A stretch of 64,000 nucleotides of DNA from Rhodopseudomonas faecalis. Lineage in GTDB: Bacteria > Pseudomonadota > Alphaproteobacteria > Rhizobiales > Xanthobacteraceae. The stretch spans positions 1-64,000 of the forward strand of contig NZ_QJTI01000013.1 of the NCBI RefSeq assembly GCF_003217325.1. Reading direction: 5' to 3'. Each line of letters opens with the position of its first letter. Position 1 is the stretch's first letter. A model generated the notes under the pieces. That model was given only the letters and a program-made list of their open reading frames with translations, was not told where the DNA came from and ran no database searches. The position numbers were made by a program, and so were the translations under genes. Positions 36,262 to 46,629 of this stretch are shown here, piece by piece.

Positions 36262-36832
36262 CGTTGCAAGCCTGACATAGACCTCTCGATCTGAACACCT
36301 GTGCTCAACACCAGTCCCGACGACGTCGCACCAAACGACAGTGATCTGACAGGTCAGGCTTGGCGCGAAATGTCCATAATGTCACCTTTCATCCACCTTC
36401 ACGACCGACTGCTGTCCCGCTTCGGCGCCTCACCTCATTCTCCCATGGACATCCCAATTCTACCGTTGGACAAGGCCTCAACAGAAATTCTTCTTTGAAG
36501 ACTCTCCCGGAACCTCTGTCCGAATCAAATTCGCAAGCGAACAACACTCGAACAACACTTTCCCGTTGAACGTGGACCACACGCATACGGTGAATTGGCA
36601 GCTAGGACGGCACCTCGAGCCAATCGGAAAAGCACCGAAATCTGGAGGCCACCTTATCAACTAATGGTTGTGGCCGTTCCGTTCGATTTTGGCTCCTTAT
36701 CCGATGCTTAGAGATCTCATCTGCCAGCAGAAACAAGACCGCAATTGATTTGGTTTCGGATTTCGGTGCCGATCCGGTATATCGGGACTTGAAGACTATG
36801 CGTTTCGAACATCGAGCAAGGCGGATTCGACT
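36262..36832. other. 571-bp gap, no supported gene
   Basis: I find no convincing reading frame, RNA or repeat. The region upstream of 36833 may contain the promoter of the AraC-type gene. Confidence 0.4.
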
Positions 36833-37818
36833 GTGCTATTGGGCCGGTTCCCCGAAATTGTTTCTTCCGACATTGACGAACTCGCGGCATCGCTAATCGC
36901 GAACGCAGGTGGGCGGCGATTCGACTTCGAGAAGAGCGACGAACTCTTCGTCTTTCGTGTGAACGCAGTGAGATTGACCCAGGTCGGCCTCATCTGGATC
37001 GCAACCAACAACAAGGTGACTGTGAACTTTGGTGCGACGGAATATGCACGGCGGGTGTTTCAGTTGCGCAATTCTGCTCAGGTGCAGATCGGCCGGCAAC
37101 GTATCGATTGTACGCCACTCGACGCAGATTTATCGTACCACCCGACTGCGAGGACTGGAGTGTCGAATATGGAAAGGGCGGATTCGAGTGCCTAAGTCTA
37201 CGGGTGGACGGTGAAGCGCTGTCGCGAAAGCTGCAGACGCTTACAGGACTCGACTCGACTCCCACCGTTACGCTGAGTCAGCCGAATCGGAACGACGTCC
37301 GAAGAGATGCTCTCTTACGTCAGGCGGTCTGCCAGTTCGCTATCGAACTCGATGAGTTTGGAGACCATTTCACGCCTCACGCTATAGCCGAATTCGAGCA
37401 CGAGCTCATTTTCCGGTTCTTACTACATACGAATCACAACCAGAATCATCTATTGGAGCGCACCCCGACGCTTGGAAGCGCCGGACAGATGGCACGAATT
37501 GAGGACTACATCTATGCCAACTGGGACAAGCAGCTCGATATTGACCAATTGGCACATGTCGCCAGTGTGAGCGGAAGGACCATCTTTCGCATGTTTCGAG
37601 CGCGCCATAGTTGCTCGCCGCATCATTTCATTCAACAGGTACGTCTTCATCGTGCGCGACAACTCTTGCTCGAAGCCGCCGACGGGCTCACAATTTCTGG
37701 AGTTGCATTCCGATGTGGTTTTACCAACCCGGGATACTTTGCAAGATCGTATAGGGATATCTTCGGCGAACTGCCTTCGGACACCGTTAAGCGACCTCGT
37801 TCACGGATTCCGAAATGA
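36833..37818 (+). pseudogene. AraC-family regulator with AraC_binding_2-like domain, frameshifted
   Basis: The first frame (36833 to about 37115) encodes the N-terminal sensing domain up to QIGRQRIDCTP. The second frame, from about 37118, continues with RFIVPPDCEDWSVEYG and then the AraC double helix-turn-helix (LDIDQLAHVASVSGRTIFRM, ISGVAFRCGFTNPGYFARSY). The continuity of the domain across the shift shows a one-base indel near 37110-37125. The start codon of the first piece (GTG) is uncertain. Such regulators often control aromatic or alcohol catabolism; no target lies nearby. Confidence 0.75.
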
Positions 37819-37981
37819 GACACTGCACTCGTACGAGAAGCCCACCCGCACTTGGTCTTTGCGACATTGACCGGTTCGTTTGAGAGCCACCTATCTTCGG
37901 AACGTCAGCCGAGCCTGCACGGCGATCGGCTATTCCGGCAGCAGTCATACGAGATCCGGAGTGTTGACAATTGGGGATTAG

Positions 37982-38215
37982 CTAGCGCCCTGCGATCGCC
38001 GCCGCTTCTGCGGCCGCGCGTTGCATGCTGGTGGACATCTCGTTCGTTACTGTACTCTGCTCCTCGATCGCGGCAGCAGTCGAAGTGACATATTCGCTGA
38101 CGTTGTTGATCGCTTGCTTGATGACAGACAGAGCGCTGACAACGTCGCCTGAAATGCTGTTCAGGCTTTCAATTTCTCGGCTGATCTTATCGGTAGCTTG
38201 CTTCGCTTGATTCGT
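37982..38215 (-). pseudogene. Chemoreceptor signalling-domain C-terminal fragment
   Basis: Minus-strand reading gives about 77 residues of a methyl-accepting protein tail (QATDKISREIESLNSISG, VTSTAAAIEEQSTVTNEM), ending at a TAG at 37982-37984. An in-frame TAA stands just upstream of the first residues, so only the end of the gene survives. The IS5-family element lies about 130 bases beyond the broken end. Confidence 0.75.
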
Positions 38216-38345
38216 TTACTGCGGCGTTAGCCCATTGAACGTAACGACCGCCTGGAAAGCGCATCCATCAACAGCGCGGTCTCGATGCACCACGGACTAG
38301 GCAGCGCTTCGCTCCGTGCCAACAGGATGGTCGACGGCTTCCAAT

Positions 38346-39897
38346 GTTACGTAGTCGCCCGTGAACAATTCGGGAGCCGCTGATTTTTCTGACTGATCGA
38401 TCGTGGGCAAGTATTCGCTTTTGCAGGAAGCCGCGGGACGACCGCGGTTTTCTTGCGTTTTGGGATTCTCGATTGGGCCGGTTTGTGATTCCTTTGGTGG
38501 CGGGTTCGTCTGTCGGGAGGGATAGGTGAGCAAGCCGCGCGACGATCGTCAGGTGGAGTTGTTTCGGCCGGCGCTGGAGCAGATCATCGATCTCACCCAT
38601 CCGCTGGTGCGGCTGGCCGCGGAGATCGACTGGGCGTTTGTGGAGAGGCGCTTCGGCGCCGGCTATCGCACGGGTCCTGGGCAGCCGCCGTTGCCGACGC
38701 GACTGATCGCCGGGCTGTTGATCCTCAAGCACATGCACGATCTGTCCGACGAGGTCTTGTGCGCGCGCTGGGTGGAGAACCCGTATTTCCAGTTCTTCTG
38801 CGGCGAGGTCGTGTTCCGGCACGATCTGCCGTTCGACCGCTCGTCGCTGAGCCGCTGGCGCAAGCGGCTGGGCGATGAGCAGCTCGCGGCGCTGCTGCAG
38901 GAGAGCCTTTCGGTGGCGCATCGCTCGGGCGCGCTGCAGACCAAGGATTTGGAACGGGTGGTGGTCGACACCACGGTGCAGGAGAAGGCGGTCACTCATC
39001 CGACCGACGCCCGGCTCAACCACCGCGCGATCGAGAAGCTGGTCGATCTGGCCAAGCGCGAGGGCGTGGCGTTGCGCCAGAGCTATCTGCGCGTCGCCAA
39101 ACGCGCCGCGATCATGGTCGGGCGCTACACCCACGCCCACCAGTTCAAGCGCGCCCGCCGCGAACTCAAATTCCTGCGCACCCGGCTCGGGCGCATCATC
39201 CGCGACATCCGCCGCAAGATCGAGGGCAACGCCGCGCGCGAGGATCGCTTCGCGCCGCTGCTCGATCTCGCCGTCCGGGTGAAGCAACAGGATCACCGCC
39301 AGCGCGGCCAGAAGGTCTATTCGCTGCACGCCCCGGAGGTCGAATGCATCGGCAAGGGCAAGGCGCGCTCACCCTACGAGTTCGGCTGCAAGGTCTCGGT
39401 CGCGACCCCGGTCACCGCGCCGAAGGGCGGCCAGTTCGTGCTGCATGCCAAGGCGCTGCACGGCAATCCGTTCGACGGCCACACGCTCGGGCCGATCATC
39501 GCAGACCTGCAAAATCTGACCGGTGTCGAGGTCCAGCGCATCCATGTCGACAAGGGCTATCGCGGCCACAGCTATCCCGACCGCTTCAAGGTCTGGATCT
39601 CCGGCCGGGTCCGCAGCGTCACCAGGACCATCCGCCGCGAGATGAAGCGCCGCACCGCCGTCGAACCGGTGATCGGTCATCTCAAGGCCGAGCACCGCAT
39701 GGGCCGCAACCACCTCAAGGGCCGCCACGGCGACCGCATCAACGCCGTCCTCGCCGCCGCAGGCTTCAACTTCCACCTGCTGCTGCGCTGGTTCGAGCGG
39801 CTCTTGCGTGCCCTGCTGTTGATGCTGTCGCTCCGCCCCGAAGCCGACCGCCACCCCTAAATCAATCCGATCCAGCAAACTTCACGGACGACTACGT
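38346..39897 (+). mobile_element. IS5-family insertion sequence
   Basis: One transposase gene lies between imperfect terminal inverted repeats: ACGTAGTCGCCCGTGAA at the left (from 38349) and its near complement TTCACGGACGACTACGT at the right (to 39897). A CAAT on each side (38342-38345 and 39898-39901) may be the target duplication. Length is about 1.55 kb. It lies among decayed chemoreceptor and regulator genes. Confidence 0.78.
38526..39860 (+). CDS. IS5-family transposase
   Basis: 444 residues of DDE transposase. Likely catalytic positions are the Asp in VVVDTTVQ, the Asp in HVDKGYRGH and the Glu in AVEPVIGHLK. The N-terminal DLTHPLVRLAAEIDW segment and the FDRSSLSRWRKRLG helix are typical of this group. 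The frame is intact, so the element may still move. The long frame on the opposite strand is a by-product of high GC. Confidence 0.93.
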   Translation: MSKPRDDRQVELFRPALEQIIDLTHPLVRLAAEIDWAFVERRFGAGYRTGPGQPPLPTRLIAGLLILKHMHDLSDEVLCARWVENPYFQFFCGEVVFRHDLPFDRSSLSRWRKRLGDEQLAALLQESLSVAHRSGALQTKDLERVVVDTTVQEKAVTHPTDARLNHRAIEKLVDLAKREGVALRQSYLRVAKRAAIMVGRYTHAHQFKRARRELKFLRTRLGRIIRDIRRKIEGNAAREDRFAPLLDLAVRVKQQDHRQRGQKVYSLHAPEVECIGKGKARSPYEFGCKVSVATPVTAPKGGQFVLHAKALHGNPFDGHTLGPIIADLQNLTGVEVQRIHVDKGYRGHSYPDRFKVWISGRVRSVTRTIRREMKRRTAVEPVIGHLKAEHRMGRNHLKGRHGDRINAVLAAAGFNFHLLLRWFERLLRALLLMLSLRPEADRHP

Positions 39898-40035
39898 CAA
39901 TTTGACACCTCGGACTTGTACGAGGTAGCGGCCCAGAGACCGAACAGACGTTCAATTTGCACGCTCACGAGATCGATCAGCAAGACCAGACTGGGATTAC
40001 TGATCGGAAGCCGACAAAGCTCCGATCCCGTTCCG

Positions 40036-40650
40036 TCATGCCGATGCCACTCGTTCTTCCGCAACTGTTACGGTATCGGTAGCCAAAATGAGGAGTTGCG
40101 TGGAGCTTCTTGCTCCACACTTACGCATGATATTCATACGATGATATTCTACGGTACGATGACTAATTTCCATCGTCTTGGCAATTTCCTTATTGGTGCT
40201 CCCGCTCACAATTAGGTCGAGCACTTGCTTTTCACGCATTGTAAGCTGTCTGAACGATGTTCGCGGCACAACTTGTTGGGGCGCCCGCGTTTCAATGGCG
40301 CTCTTGATCTTGCCCACCAATTGACGACGATCTATCGAGCTGTCCACGAAATCAAATGCACCAAACTTGATGGCCTTCACTGCGGATCTGATCGACGCGC
40401 GGCTCGACATGGCGATAATCGGAGCAGCGCATCCAATCTCTTGCAAAATCCGAAGCACTTTAAAGTCGACCTTGTCCGCGACAGTGAGATTCACGAGCAG
40501 GCAGACAGGTTGTCGATCTCTCGCGGTGCTGATCAGCGCCGGCACGTCCGCGAAGAAGACGGCCGCGAGACCAGCCTCCAATAGCAGCTCGCAAATCTCG
40601 TTGGATCTCGTCAACCTGGAACCGAGGATATAGACTTCGTCGCTCGTCAT
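40036..40650 (-). CDS. FixJ/NarL-type regulator with degenerate receiver domain
   Basis: 204 residues from the Met at 40650 (a Met at 40719 is also possible). The C-terminal LuxR helix-turn-helix is intact (LTMREKQVLDLIVSGSTNKE, ISHRTVEYHRMNIM). The receiver-like N terminus keeps the fold pattern but has Asn where the phospho-Asp should be (CLLVNLTVAD) and lacks the usual acidic pair and the switch Lys. Phosphorylation is therefore unlikely; it may be a pseudo-receiver sensing something else or a decaying gene. No partner kinase is adjacent. Confidence 0.8.
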   Translation of the reverse strand: MTSDEVYILGSRLTRSNEICELLLEAGLAAVFFADVPALISTARDRQPVCLLVNLTVADKVDFKVLRILQEIGCAAPIIAMSSRASIRSAVKAIKFGAFDFVDSSIDRRQLVGKIKSAIETRAPQQVVPRTSFRQLTMREKQVLDLIVSGSTNKEIAKTMEISHRTVEYHRMNIMRKCGARSSTQLLILATDTVTVAEERVASA

Positions 40651-41599
40651 GGCTCGCCGACCGCTCAACAATATCATTATTACTCTAGCTGATTCGCGCC
40701 TTGTTGCGTCGCGTAGCAAGGCAGCGCTGGGCGCTCAAATTCGGCACTTCTTAGACGGTCGCCGCATCCTGATGAAAACTGCGCCCTACCCGTCTTCGTG
40801 CGGAGCCAGGTAACCTTCGTTGCGCACCCCGCCGCGCGGAGCCAGATCGCCCGCGCTGCGACCCGCGGGCCGTTACGCGTCGATTGACAACCAAATCGCA
40901 GATGCGACAGTCGTGATGTCAAATGAAAGCGACGCCGAGACGAAAGAGCGCCGGACCCTGCTGCAGAAGATGTTGGCACAGAGATCATCTCGCTGAACAA
41001 CGTTTGCCGGCGTCATCGTGAGCCAGACTCGCAGCATTACACCGAGCCGCCCCGTCGTCCGGAGTCAGTCCGCGCCTTCGTATTGTTCTCGCGCAACGCC
41101 GGGGCGTGGAACGCTGCTCGCCTTGTTGATGCAAGCTGCCTGCGTTCGATGTTTTACGAGGCGACGGAACATGCATCAGGACAGTGCTGTTGAAATCTCC
41201 TCGCGGCAGATACATGGCGATCAGCGTTGACTACGCTTGATTGTCAGCGTTGTTCTAACGCGCGTTGAGAAAAATGGTTCTGGGCGGCGACGCGTTGAGA
41301 TCAGCCGCTAGGCGCATCGATCGTGGAAGATTTGTCCTCGAGCACCGGCAATGCCCGTAATCACGACAGGCGGCGTGCCTGCAGAAGTCATTTGTCGGAC
41401 TGATCTTCGGGCGGCCCCGCTGACCGAAAGCTTAGACCTGGTGGCCCTTGTCGTCACATATTTGGTGCGGAACTGCAGCACCAAGTAAGCAACCTTGACG
41501 ATCTCGACGAAAGTGTCGCTTCGTATACACGTGTCCATTGTCTGGGGGCGCAGTCGTCAGTGCGCCCCCAGTGCTTGGGCTTCGATTGGAGAAAGCCTC
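40651..41599. other. 949-bp gap without a supported gene
   Basis: Several short frames on both strands were examined and look like random translation. No RNA gene, repeat or terminator stands out. Confidence 0.4.
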
Positions 41600-41962
41600 T
41601 CATGCGTTGCTTTCGATCTTTCCTTCAGGGCTCGCCTGATCGACCACCGTCGGCAGATGATCGGCCAGAAATTTCGACACTGCATCGAGCGGAACACCGA
41701 ACTTGTCGGCAAGCTGCTTGACCTGCTCGTTACCAAGTGCATCGTGAATCTGCTGGGCGGTGACTGGCAGGTTACGGCCGTTGCTCAGCCATGAGTTGAC
41801 CTGTTCTTTTAGGCCGCCCAATCGCAGTTTGTCGATCAATCCCTGCAAATCCCCGAAATCGGTCTTCGCCAGCGCCTCGGATATCATGGCCGGAATGGCT
41901 GCGGTTTCAATCTTGTCGATTGCGCCTTTGATCGCGCTGCCAACGTCGTCGAGAAATCCCAT
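41600..41962 (-). CDS. YidB/DUF937-family protein
   Basis: 120 residues with the N-terminal MGFLDDVGSAIKGAID and the C-terminal LPVTAQQIHDALGNEQVKQL and FLADHLPTVVDQASPEGKI segments that mark the YidB/DUF937 family. Biochemical function is unknown. The frame is clean, with an AGGAGGTAG-type ribosome site just upstream of the ATG at 41962. It is one of the few intact genes in this decayed stretch. Confidence 0.85.
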   Translation of the reverse strand: MGFLDDVGSAIKGAIDKIETAAIPAMISEALAKTDFGDLQGLIDKLRLGGLKEQVNSWLSNGRNLPVTAQQIHDALGNEQVKQLADKFGVPLDAVSKFLADHLPTVVDQASPEGKIESNA

Positions 41963-42827
41963 GACTACCTCCTCATCGAATAATCGTGAAGCTACGCGCG
42001 CTGAATAGCATTGAGTTTATGCGCTCCGGGCATTTGCGGCAACGCAGAACCCATCGATACATCGGTACCGGAGAGTGGTGGTCCGCCAGTCGCAAATTGA
42101 CGCGAGACGACTAGGCTATCCAATTCTCGGCTGCAGATTTCGCTCGAAAATTGCGTCTTCGTGCAGGTGAACCGGACGATTAGTCCTTCAAGGCCTTTTG
42201 CGATCGATATGCAGCGCTGTGCGCATACTCTCGGTGGCATCACTCCATCATGAGCAAGACCATTCACAATCCCATCGAAGTACCGATCCGCCCGGTATCA
42301 GGCCGCTCGCGCCACGGGGGTCACGGCCAACGGCGCAATGATATCGCCTCATCGGCGCCGACCGACTCGGCCGCCAGCCCGAATATCGGTCAAGCGGTCA
42401 AGCGGCTTGTCGTTCAGGAATGCCGGGAAACGCCCGCGTCACGCCGTCGCCCTGCTCTCGTAGAGTGCTCTTTGCCAAAATAATGCACAAAGGCCGCTTC
42501 GCTTGACTGCAAATCGTGATGGGCCGAATAGTCGGATTCTTCGTCCGATCTTCGACGCTGAGACGGTTCAGGACACGTATCTGACAAAGGGCTGTCTACG
42601 GATCCGGCCGGTTCGCGCCAGACTGTGCTGCCGGACACCTCCAAACTACCTTTCTTTGCGGCCGCTTGGGTCGACAGCACCACGGCCGCTTCTCGACCGC
42701 CACGCTTGGGCGGGCTGCGCACGAACTGGGCCTGACATAGATTTGACGTAATACCAGACTGTTTCTTCTGTAAGAATGCCATGGCAATCATTTGTGGTGC
42801 GCGACTTCAATAATCTGGAGATCACCA
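41963..42827. other. 865-bp gap without a supported gene
   Basis: Frames present here (for example on the minus strand around 42414-42791) lack protein-like composition. No repeat or RNA gene was recognised. The promoter of mscL must lie near its right end. Confidence 0.4.
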
Positions 42828-43238
42828 ATGCTCGATGAATTCAAGAAGTTTGCATTACGCGGAAACGTCGTCGACTTGGCGGTCGGCGTGATCATCGGCG
42901 CCGCATTCGGCGCTATCGTAACATCTATTGTGAGCGACGTCATTATGCCCGTCATTGGTGCAATTACCGGAGGTCTTGATTTTTCGAACTACTACACAGC
43001 TCTCTCTTCAAAGGTGCAGGCCGGCGTTTCCTACGCCGACGCGAAGAAACAGGGGGCTGTGTTGGGGTGGGGTCAATTTCTCACGGTCACCCTCAATTTC
43101 GCGATCGTCGCGTGGGTACTATTTTTGGTAATCAAAGGAATGAACAGATTGAAGAAGCAAGAACCGGTAACTGTTCCGGCTGGCCCCAGCGACGAAGTCA
43201 AATTGCTGATGGAAATCCGCGACCTGCTCAAGAAATAG
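42828..43238 (+). CDS. mscL: Large-conductance mechanosensitive channel
   Basis: 136 residues from the ATG at 42828, preceded by GGAG. MscL is a homopentameric inner-membrane channel that opens under membrane tension during osmotic downshock. The N-terminal amphipathic helix ([20 protein letters not shown]), TM1, the periplasmic loop, TM2 ([19 protein letters not shown]) and the C-terminal helical bundle are all present. The gene stands alone; no neighbouring gene informs its regulation. Confidence 0.96.
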   Translation: MLDEFKKFALRGNVVDLAVGVIIGAAFGAIVTSIVSDVIMPVIGAITGGLDFSNYYTALSSKVQAGVSYADAKKQGAVLGWGQFLTVTLNFAIVAWVLFLVIKGMNRLKKQEPVTVPAGPSDEVKLLMEIRDLLKK

Positions 43239-43593
43239 GTCAACTTTTAGAAAGGTCTCGGCAGACAGCGCGCTACATGGCACCAGATCTGATTAGGCTA
43301 CGATTCTGGCTCGGCTTGGCGCATTCTCCATCTAAACCCGCAACTCGTCTTGAGGGCCATTTTGCAGCAATGGACAGCGAGGGCCGCGTCGCCGCCCCTC
43401 GAATTGTCGCTACAGCCCGTTCTCTTGATCCGAAGTGGCGGCACGGACCATTCCAGCAAACAATCCGAGCGCTTCATCCAAGCCATCTTTGCAGCCAATG
43501 GTGTTGTCTTGACAAGCCTCAACACGCCCGCCCCGATTGCGTATTTCTACCAAGTTGAACGATCGTTCTTGACGCTCTAGGCTTTCGTCGAAA
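43239..43593. other. 355-bp gap behind mscL
   Basis: No supported gene or RNA. No obvious terminator hairpin for mscL was recognised. Confidence 0.35.
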
Positions 43594-43815
43594 ATGGAAG
43601 CTGTGATGGTTTCTGGGTCGGTAGACTATTTGCGTGATACGGCGGAGCGTTGTCGTCAGTTGGCTGGCGTGACGGAGAGCCGGACGATGCTCCGCCTTCT
43701 CGCGCTGGCTGAGAGGTTGGACGATCTTTCACGGCAACAGACTGATCTTGTCCGCTGCGTCGCCGCCGGACATGAATATGGATCCAATTCAGTCAAACAC
43801 CAGATCCGGGTTTGA
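43594..43815 (+). CDS. Small hypothetical protein
   Basis: 73 residues, helical and charged (DYLRDTAERCRQLAGV, LRLLALAERLDDLSRQQ). Similar short proteins with a 'YLRRQAExCLRLA' type start are common in Bradyrhizobium relatives. The start may be the second Met at 43606. Function is unknown. Confidence 0.5.
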   Translation: MEAVMVSGSVDYLRDTAERCRQLAGVTESRTMLRLLALAERLDDLSRQQTDLVRCVAAGHEYGSNSVKHQIRV

Positions 43816-43927
43816 ATTGAACATCGAGATTCGTTCAACCATGACCTCGACCGACACAACGGTCTGGCAGGTTTCGCACTGGAAGATCTTCGATCTATTC
43901 GAAATCCTGTGACCTGCTCCCGAACTT

Positions 43928-44854
43928 TCATCCAGTCACGGTTAGAGCCTCGGCGGTTTGTACGCCGTGGGGCGTGGGTTGAGCAACGGGCGATCGGCGG
44001 AGCTGGTCGGTGTTGCGGAGCCGATCGCCCGTTGCAGTGAAGGTGGCGGCATAAGCCGTCGGTGTGAGATAGCCGAGCGCCGAGTGTGGGCGTTCGTTGT
44101 TATAGTCGGTGACCCAGGCGGCGATCTTGGCGCGGGCGTCGTCGAGGTCGAAGAACAGCGTCTCGTTGAGCAGTTCGTCGCGCATCCGGCCGTTGAAACT
44201 CTCGACGAAGCCGTTCTGCATCGGTTTGCCGGGCGCGATGAAATGCCAGTCGGCTTTGCTGTCCTGACACCAGGCGAGCATGGCGTTGCAGGTGAACTCG
44301 GTGCCGTGATCGGACACGATCATGCCCGGCTTGCCGTGCCGTTCGACGATCGCGGTCAGTTCGCGGGCCACCCGTCGGCCGGAGATCGAGGTGTCCGGGA
44401 TGGCGCCGAGGCAGGTCTTCGTCACGTCGTCGACGATGTTGAGGACGCGGAAGCGCCGGCCGTTGGCAAACTGGTCGTGGACGAAATCGATCGACCAGCG
44501 TGCGTTCGGCTGGGCCTCGACCAAGATCGGCGCCCGCGTGCCCACGGCCTTGCGCCGGGCCCGCCGTTTGCGCACGCAAAGCCCTTCCTCGCGATACAGC
44601 CGGTGGATGCGATTGAGGCCCGATCGTTCGCCCTCCCGGCGCAGCAGCACGAACAGCCGGCGGTAGCCGAACCGCCGCCGCTCGTTGGCCAAATCGCGCA
44701 AGCGGGCCCGCAGCTCGGTGTCGGGTGGCCGACGGGATCGATAGCGGACCATCTTGCGGTCCGCGCCGACGATCCGGCAGGCCCGCCGCTCCGACAGGTC
44801 CATGACGGACTGAAGGTGCGCGACGCCCTCGCGCTTGGCGACGGGCCCTACCAT
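43928..44854 (-). CDS. IS3-family transposase OrfB
   Basis: 308 residues with the HTH_21-like region ([20 protein letters not shown]) and the integrase core: Asp in WSIDFVHDQ, Asp in IVSDHGTEF, Glu in [13 protein letters not shown]. All three catalytic residues are present. It probably is made as an OrfAB fusion through a -1 frameshift at the seven A (T7 on the plus strand, 44854-44860) at the end of orfA. Confidence 0.93.
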   Translation of the reverse strand: MVGPVAKREGVAHLQSVMDLSERRACRIVGADRKMVRYRSRRPPDTELRARLRDLANERRRFGYRRLFVLLRREGERSGLNRIHRLYREEGLCVRKRRARRKAVGTRAPILVEAQPNARWSIDFVHDQFANGRRFRVLNIVDDVTKTCLGAIPDTSISGRRVARELTAIVERHGKPGMIVSDHGTEFTCNAMLAWCQDSKADWHFIAPGKPMQNGFVESFNGRMRDELLNETLFFDLDDARAKIAAWVTDYNNERPHSALGYLTPTAYAATFTATGDRLRNTDQLRRSPVAQPTPHGVQTAEALTVTG

Positions 44855-45114
44855 TTTTTTGACAGAAGCTCGCGCAGTGCGGCCGCATCCAGCATCTGCT
44901 CGGCCAGCAGCTTCTTCAGCTTGGCGTTCTCCTCCTCCAGAGCCTTCAGCCGCTTCGCTTCGGAGACGTCCATCCCGCCGAATTTGGCCTTCCAGTTATA
45001 AAACGTCGCCTCCGAGATCCCGTGCTTGCGCGCCAGATCGGCGGTCTTGGCGCCGGCCTCGTGCTCCTTCAGCACCGCAATGATCTGCTCTTCCGTAAAC
45101 CTTGCTCGCTTCAT
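44848..45114 (-). CDS. IS3-family transposase OrfA
   Basis: 88 residues from the Met at 45114 ([20 protein letters not shown]), with helix-turn-helix ([19 protein letters not shown]) and a leucine-zipper-like tail ([18 protein letters not shown]). It ends SKKW-stop over an A7 run that is a classical A-AAA-AAA slippery site leading into the orfB frame. Confidence 0.92.
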   Translation of the reverse strand: MKRARFTEEQIIAVLKEHEAGAKTADLARKHGISEATFYNWKAKFGGMDVSEAKRLKALEEENAKLKKLLAEQMLDAAALRELLSKKW

Positions 45115-45177
45115 CAGTCCGTCCTCGTCAGGGCCGGACTCTAACTCCAACTGGGGGAAAAACTCAGGGGCAGGTCA

Positions 45178-45356
45178 ACGTTCGGCGCCGCTCTGAATGC
45201 TATCGGTGCAATGACGAGATCCCGGCCGGAACATCCTGCATCGCAATACCCAAGCTTGGGGGCGCCTTCACGACCGAGCGCCGCGTATGCGTCACCTGCT
45301 ACGAAGCGATCTTGAAGCAGACGGCCGACGACTTGGACGAACTGCGTCAGCTCTAG
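45178..45356 (+). pseudogene. Zinc-ribbon protein truncated by the IS3 element
   Basis: About 56 residues remain (from RRRSECYRCNDEIPAGTSC), with CYRC and CVTC knuckles typical of small zinc-ribbon proteins. The N terminus is replaced by the IS end at 45177. It lies just before, and in the same direction as, the next zinc-binding gene, so it was once in that operon. Confidence 0.65.
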
Positions 45357-45367
45357 GAGGAACAGAG

Positions 45368-45844
45368 ATGGGAGATGGCTATAATCTCCAGCAGCTCAAG
45401 GCGCACATCCTTCCCCTGAGCAATGCGGGAAGCTGGGACGTCGCCGTCAAGGAATGGAGCCTGGTCGGCATCCATGAAGCTGATGAGCCAGAGGCATGTC
45501 CGTGTGGACACTTCCCCATCATAGAAATGTGCTCCATCCACAATCGTGTCACCGGCCACTCGACAGAGGTAGGCAACATCTGCGTGAAGCGGTTTCTCGG
45601 GTTACGATCCGACCTGATCTTCACCGCCATCAAACGAATTCGGAAAGACCCAGACAAGAGCCTGAACGCCGACGCGATCGCTTTTTTCCATGAGCGACGC
45701 GTGCTCAATGAGTGGGAATACAATTTCTGCCAGAACACGATGCGCCTTCGAAGTCTGACCTCGGCCCAACTCGGCAAGCGTCGTGACATCAACCGCAAAG
45801 TTCTCGCAGCCATCGAAAAGCGCGGATTTCAGGGGCCGCAGTAG
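45368..45844 (+). CDS. Putative zinc-binding protein common on alphaproteobacterial mobile elements
   Basis: 158 residues from the ATG at 45368, with AGGAGGAACAG as ribosome site. A metal-knuckle region reads CPCGHFPIIEMCSIHNRVTG and continues to VGNICVKRFLG, giving Cys/His ligands. The rest is helical and basic at the C terminus. I recognise the C-x-CG...C...N-x-C-V-KRF pattern from other mobile-element proteins but know no function. Confidence 0.7.
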   Translation: MGDGYNLQQLKAHILPLSNAGSWDVAVKEWSLVGIHEADEPEACPCGHFPIIEMCSIHNRVTGHSTEVGNICVKRFLGLRSDLIFTAIKRIRKDPDKSLNADAIAFFHERRVLNEWEYNFCQNTMRLRSLTSAQLGKRRDINRKVLAAIEKRGFQGPQ

Positions 45845-46016
45845 CGAGCGAGTGACGGCAAATGAAGAGCCGCGTGCAGTCGCCAAGGTTTTACCAACTA
45901 TCGCAGTCATTCGACCGATTTTCGCTCTCTCGCGGTCTTCGGTCGCGCCATCATTCATGTAGGCCCCAGTTTCGATCAGGGTCATTACGTCGATTGTCGG
46001 CCTCCGGCGGGACTGT

Positions 46017-46553
46017 CTAGGAGTGCCGGACCTGACCATCCGATCCTGTCCAGTCAAACCGGACCCGCCAACCGGTGCTCTTCCCGCTGTTGCTCTTATA
46101 ACCGATGACCTGCTTATGCACCGTGATGCCTGCCAACACCATCGAACCTGATCCAGTGCCAATATTGGCGATAAACACGCTGTCGATCAGACGGTGATCC
46201 ATCAGATCGCGTTCCAGAATGAGCAATGGGTTTTTGACCGCTTGCTCCCTCCTCCTTCTCTCCGCGAGCTGCTCCCTAAGTTTGTCTCCTTCGGCAAGAT
46301 AAGCTTCTGCTTCCGGCGCATCCGTTGGCGTGCAGCCTCTCTTCATCGGAAGGCGCCCGTCCTTGTAGGCCGACAGGATCGCCGCGGCCGCATCAGGACC
46401 AACCTCGAGAACGAGATCGAGCCAGTTCCTTTCGCGCATGTAGATGTCGGCGCGCTCAGCTTTCGACAGAGCACCTCCTTCAAGGACGAGCTTTCTCGTC
46501 TTAATGGGCATGATGCCAGGCAGGCCAGCAAGGAAGTCCGTAAGAGAGCGCAT
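46017..46553 (-). CDS. Hypothetical protein at the end of the second AbiE operon
   Basis: 178 residues. The first half is helical (LSKAERADIYMRERNWLDLV) with a charged stretch (LREQLAERRRREQAV); the second half looks beta-rich. No family recognised. It is 76 bases behind the HEPN-like gene, in the same direction, and may be the fifth gene of that operon or independent. Confidence 0.6.
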   Translation of the reverse strand: MRSLTDFLAGLPGIMPIKTRKLVLEGGALSKAERADIYMRERNWLDLVLEVGPDAAAAILSAYKDGRLPMKRGCTPTDAPEAEAYLAEGDKLREQLAERRRREQAVKNPLLILERDLMDHRLIDSVFIANIGTGSGSMVLAGITVHKQVIGYKSNSGKSTGWRVRFDWTGSDGQVRHS

Positions 46554-46629
46554 CGCCGATTCCTATTAAATCATTCGTAGGCCGCTAGAGCGGCCGATGT
46601 ATTATTGCTGTCGATCCAACAAGACCGCG

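Larger units (their letters stand above)
43910..45177 (-). mobile_element. IS3-family insertion sequence (IS407-like)
   Basis: Terminal inverted repeats are TGACCTGCTCCCGA at 43910 and, on the minus strand, TGACCTGCCCCTGA ending at 45177. Between them are overlapping orfA and orfB on the minus strand. Length is 1268 bp. The bases outside the two ends (CCTG and ACGT) do not match, so no target duplication is seen. This suggests deletion or recombination after insertion. It sits on the border between decayed DNA and the ICE backbone and cuts the gene to its right. Confidence 0.88.

Noticed and set aside
38268-39329. Long open frame antisense to the IS5-family transposase
   Set aside because: The sense frame is a clear DDE transposase; the antisense one is a high-GC by-product.
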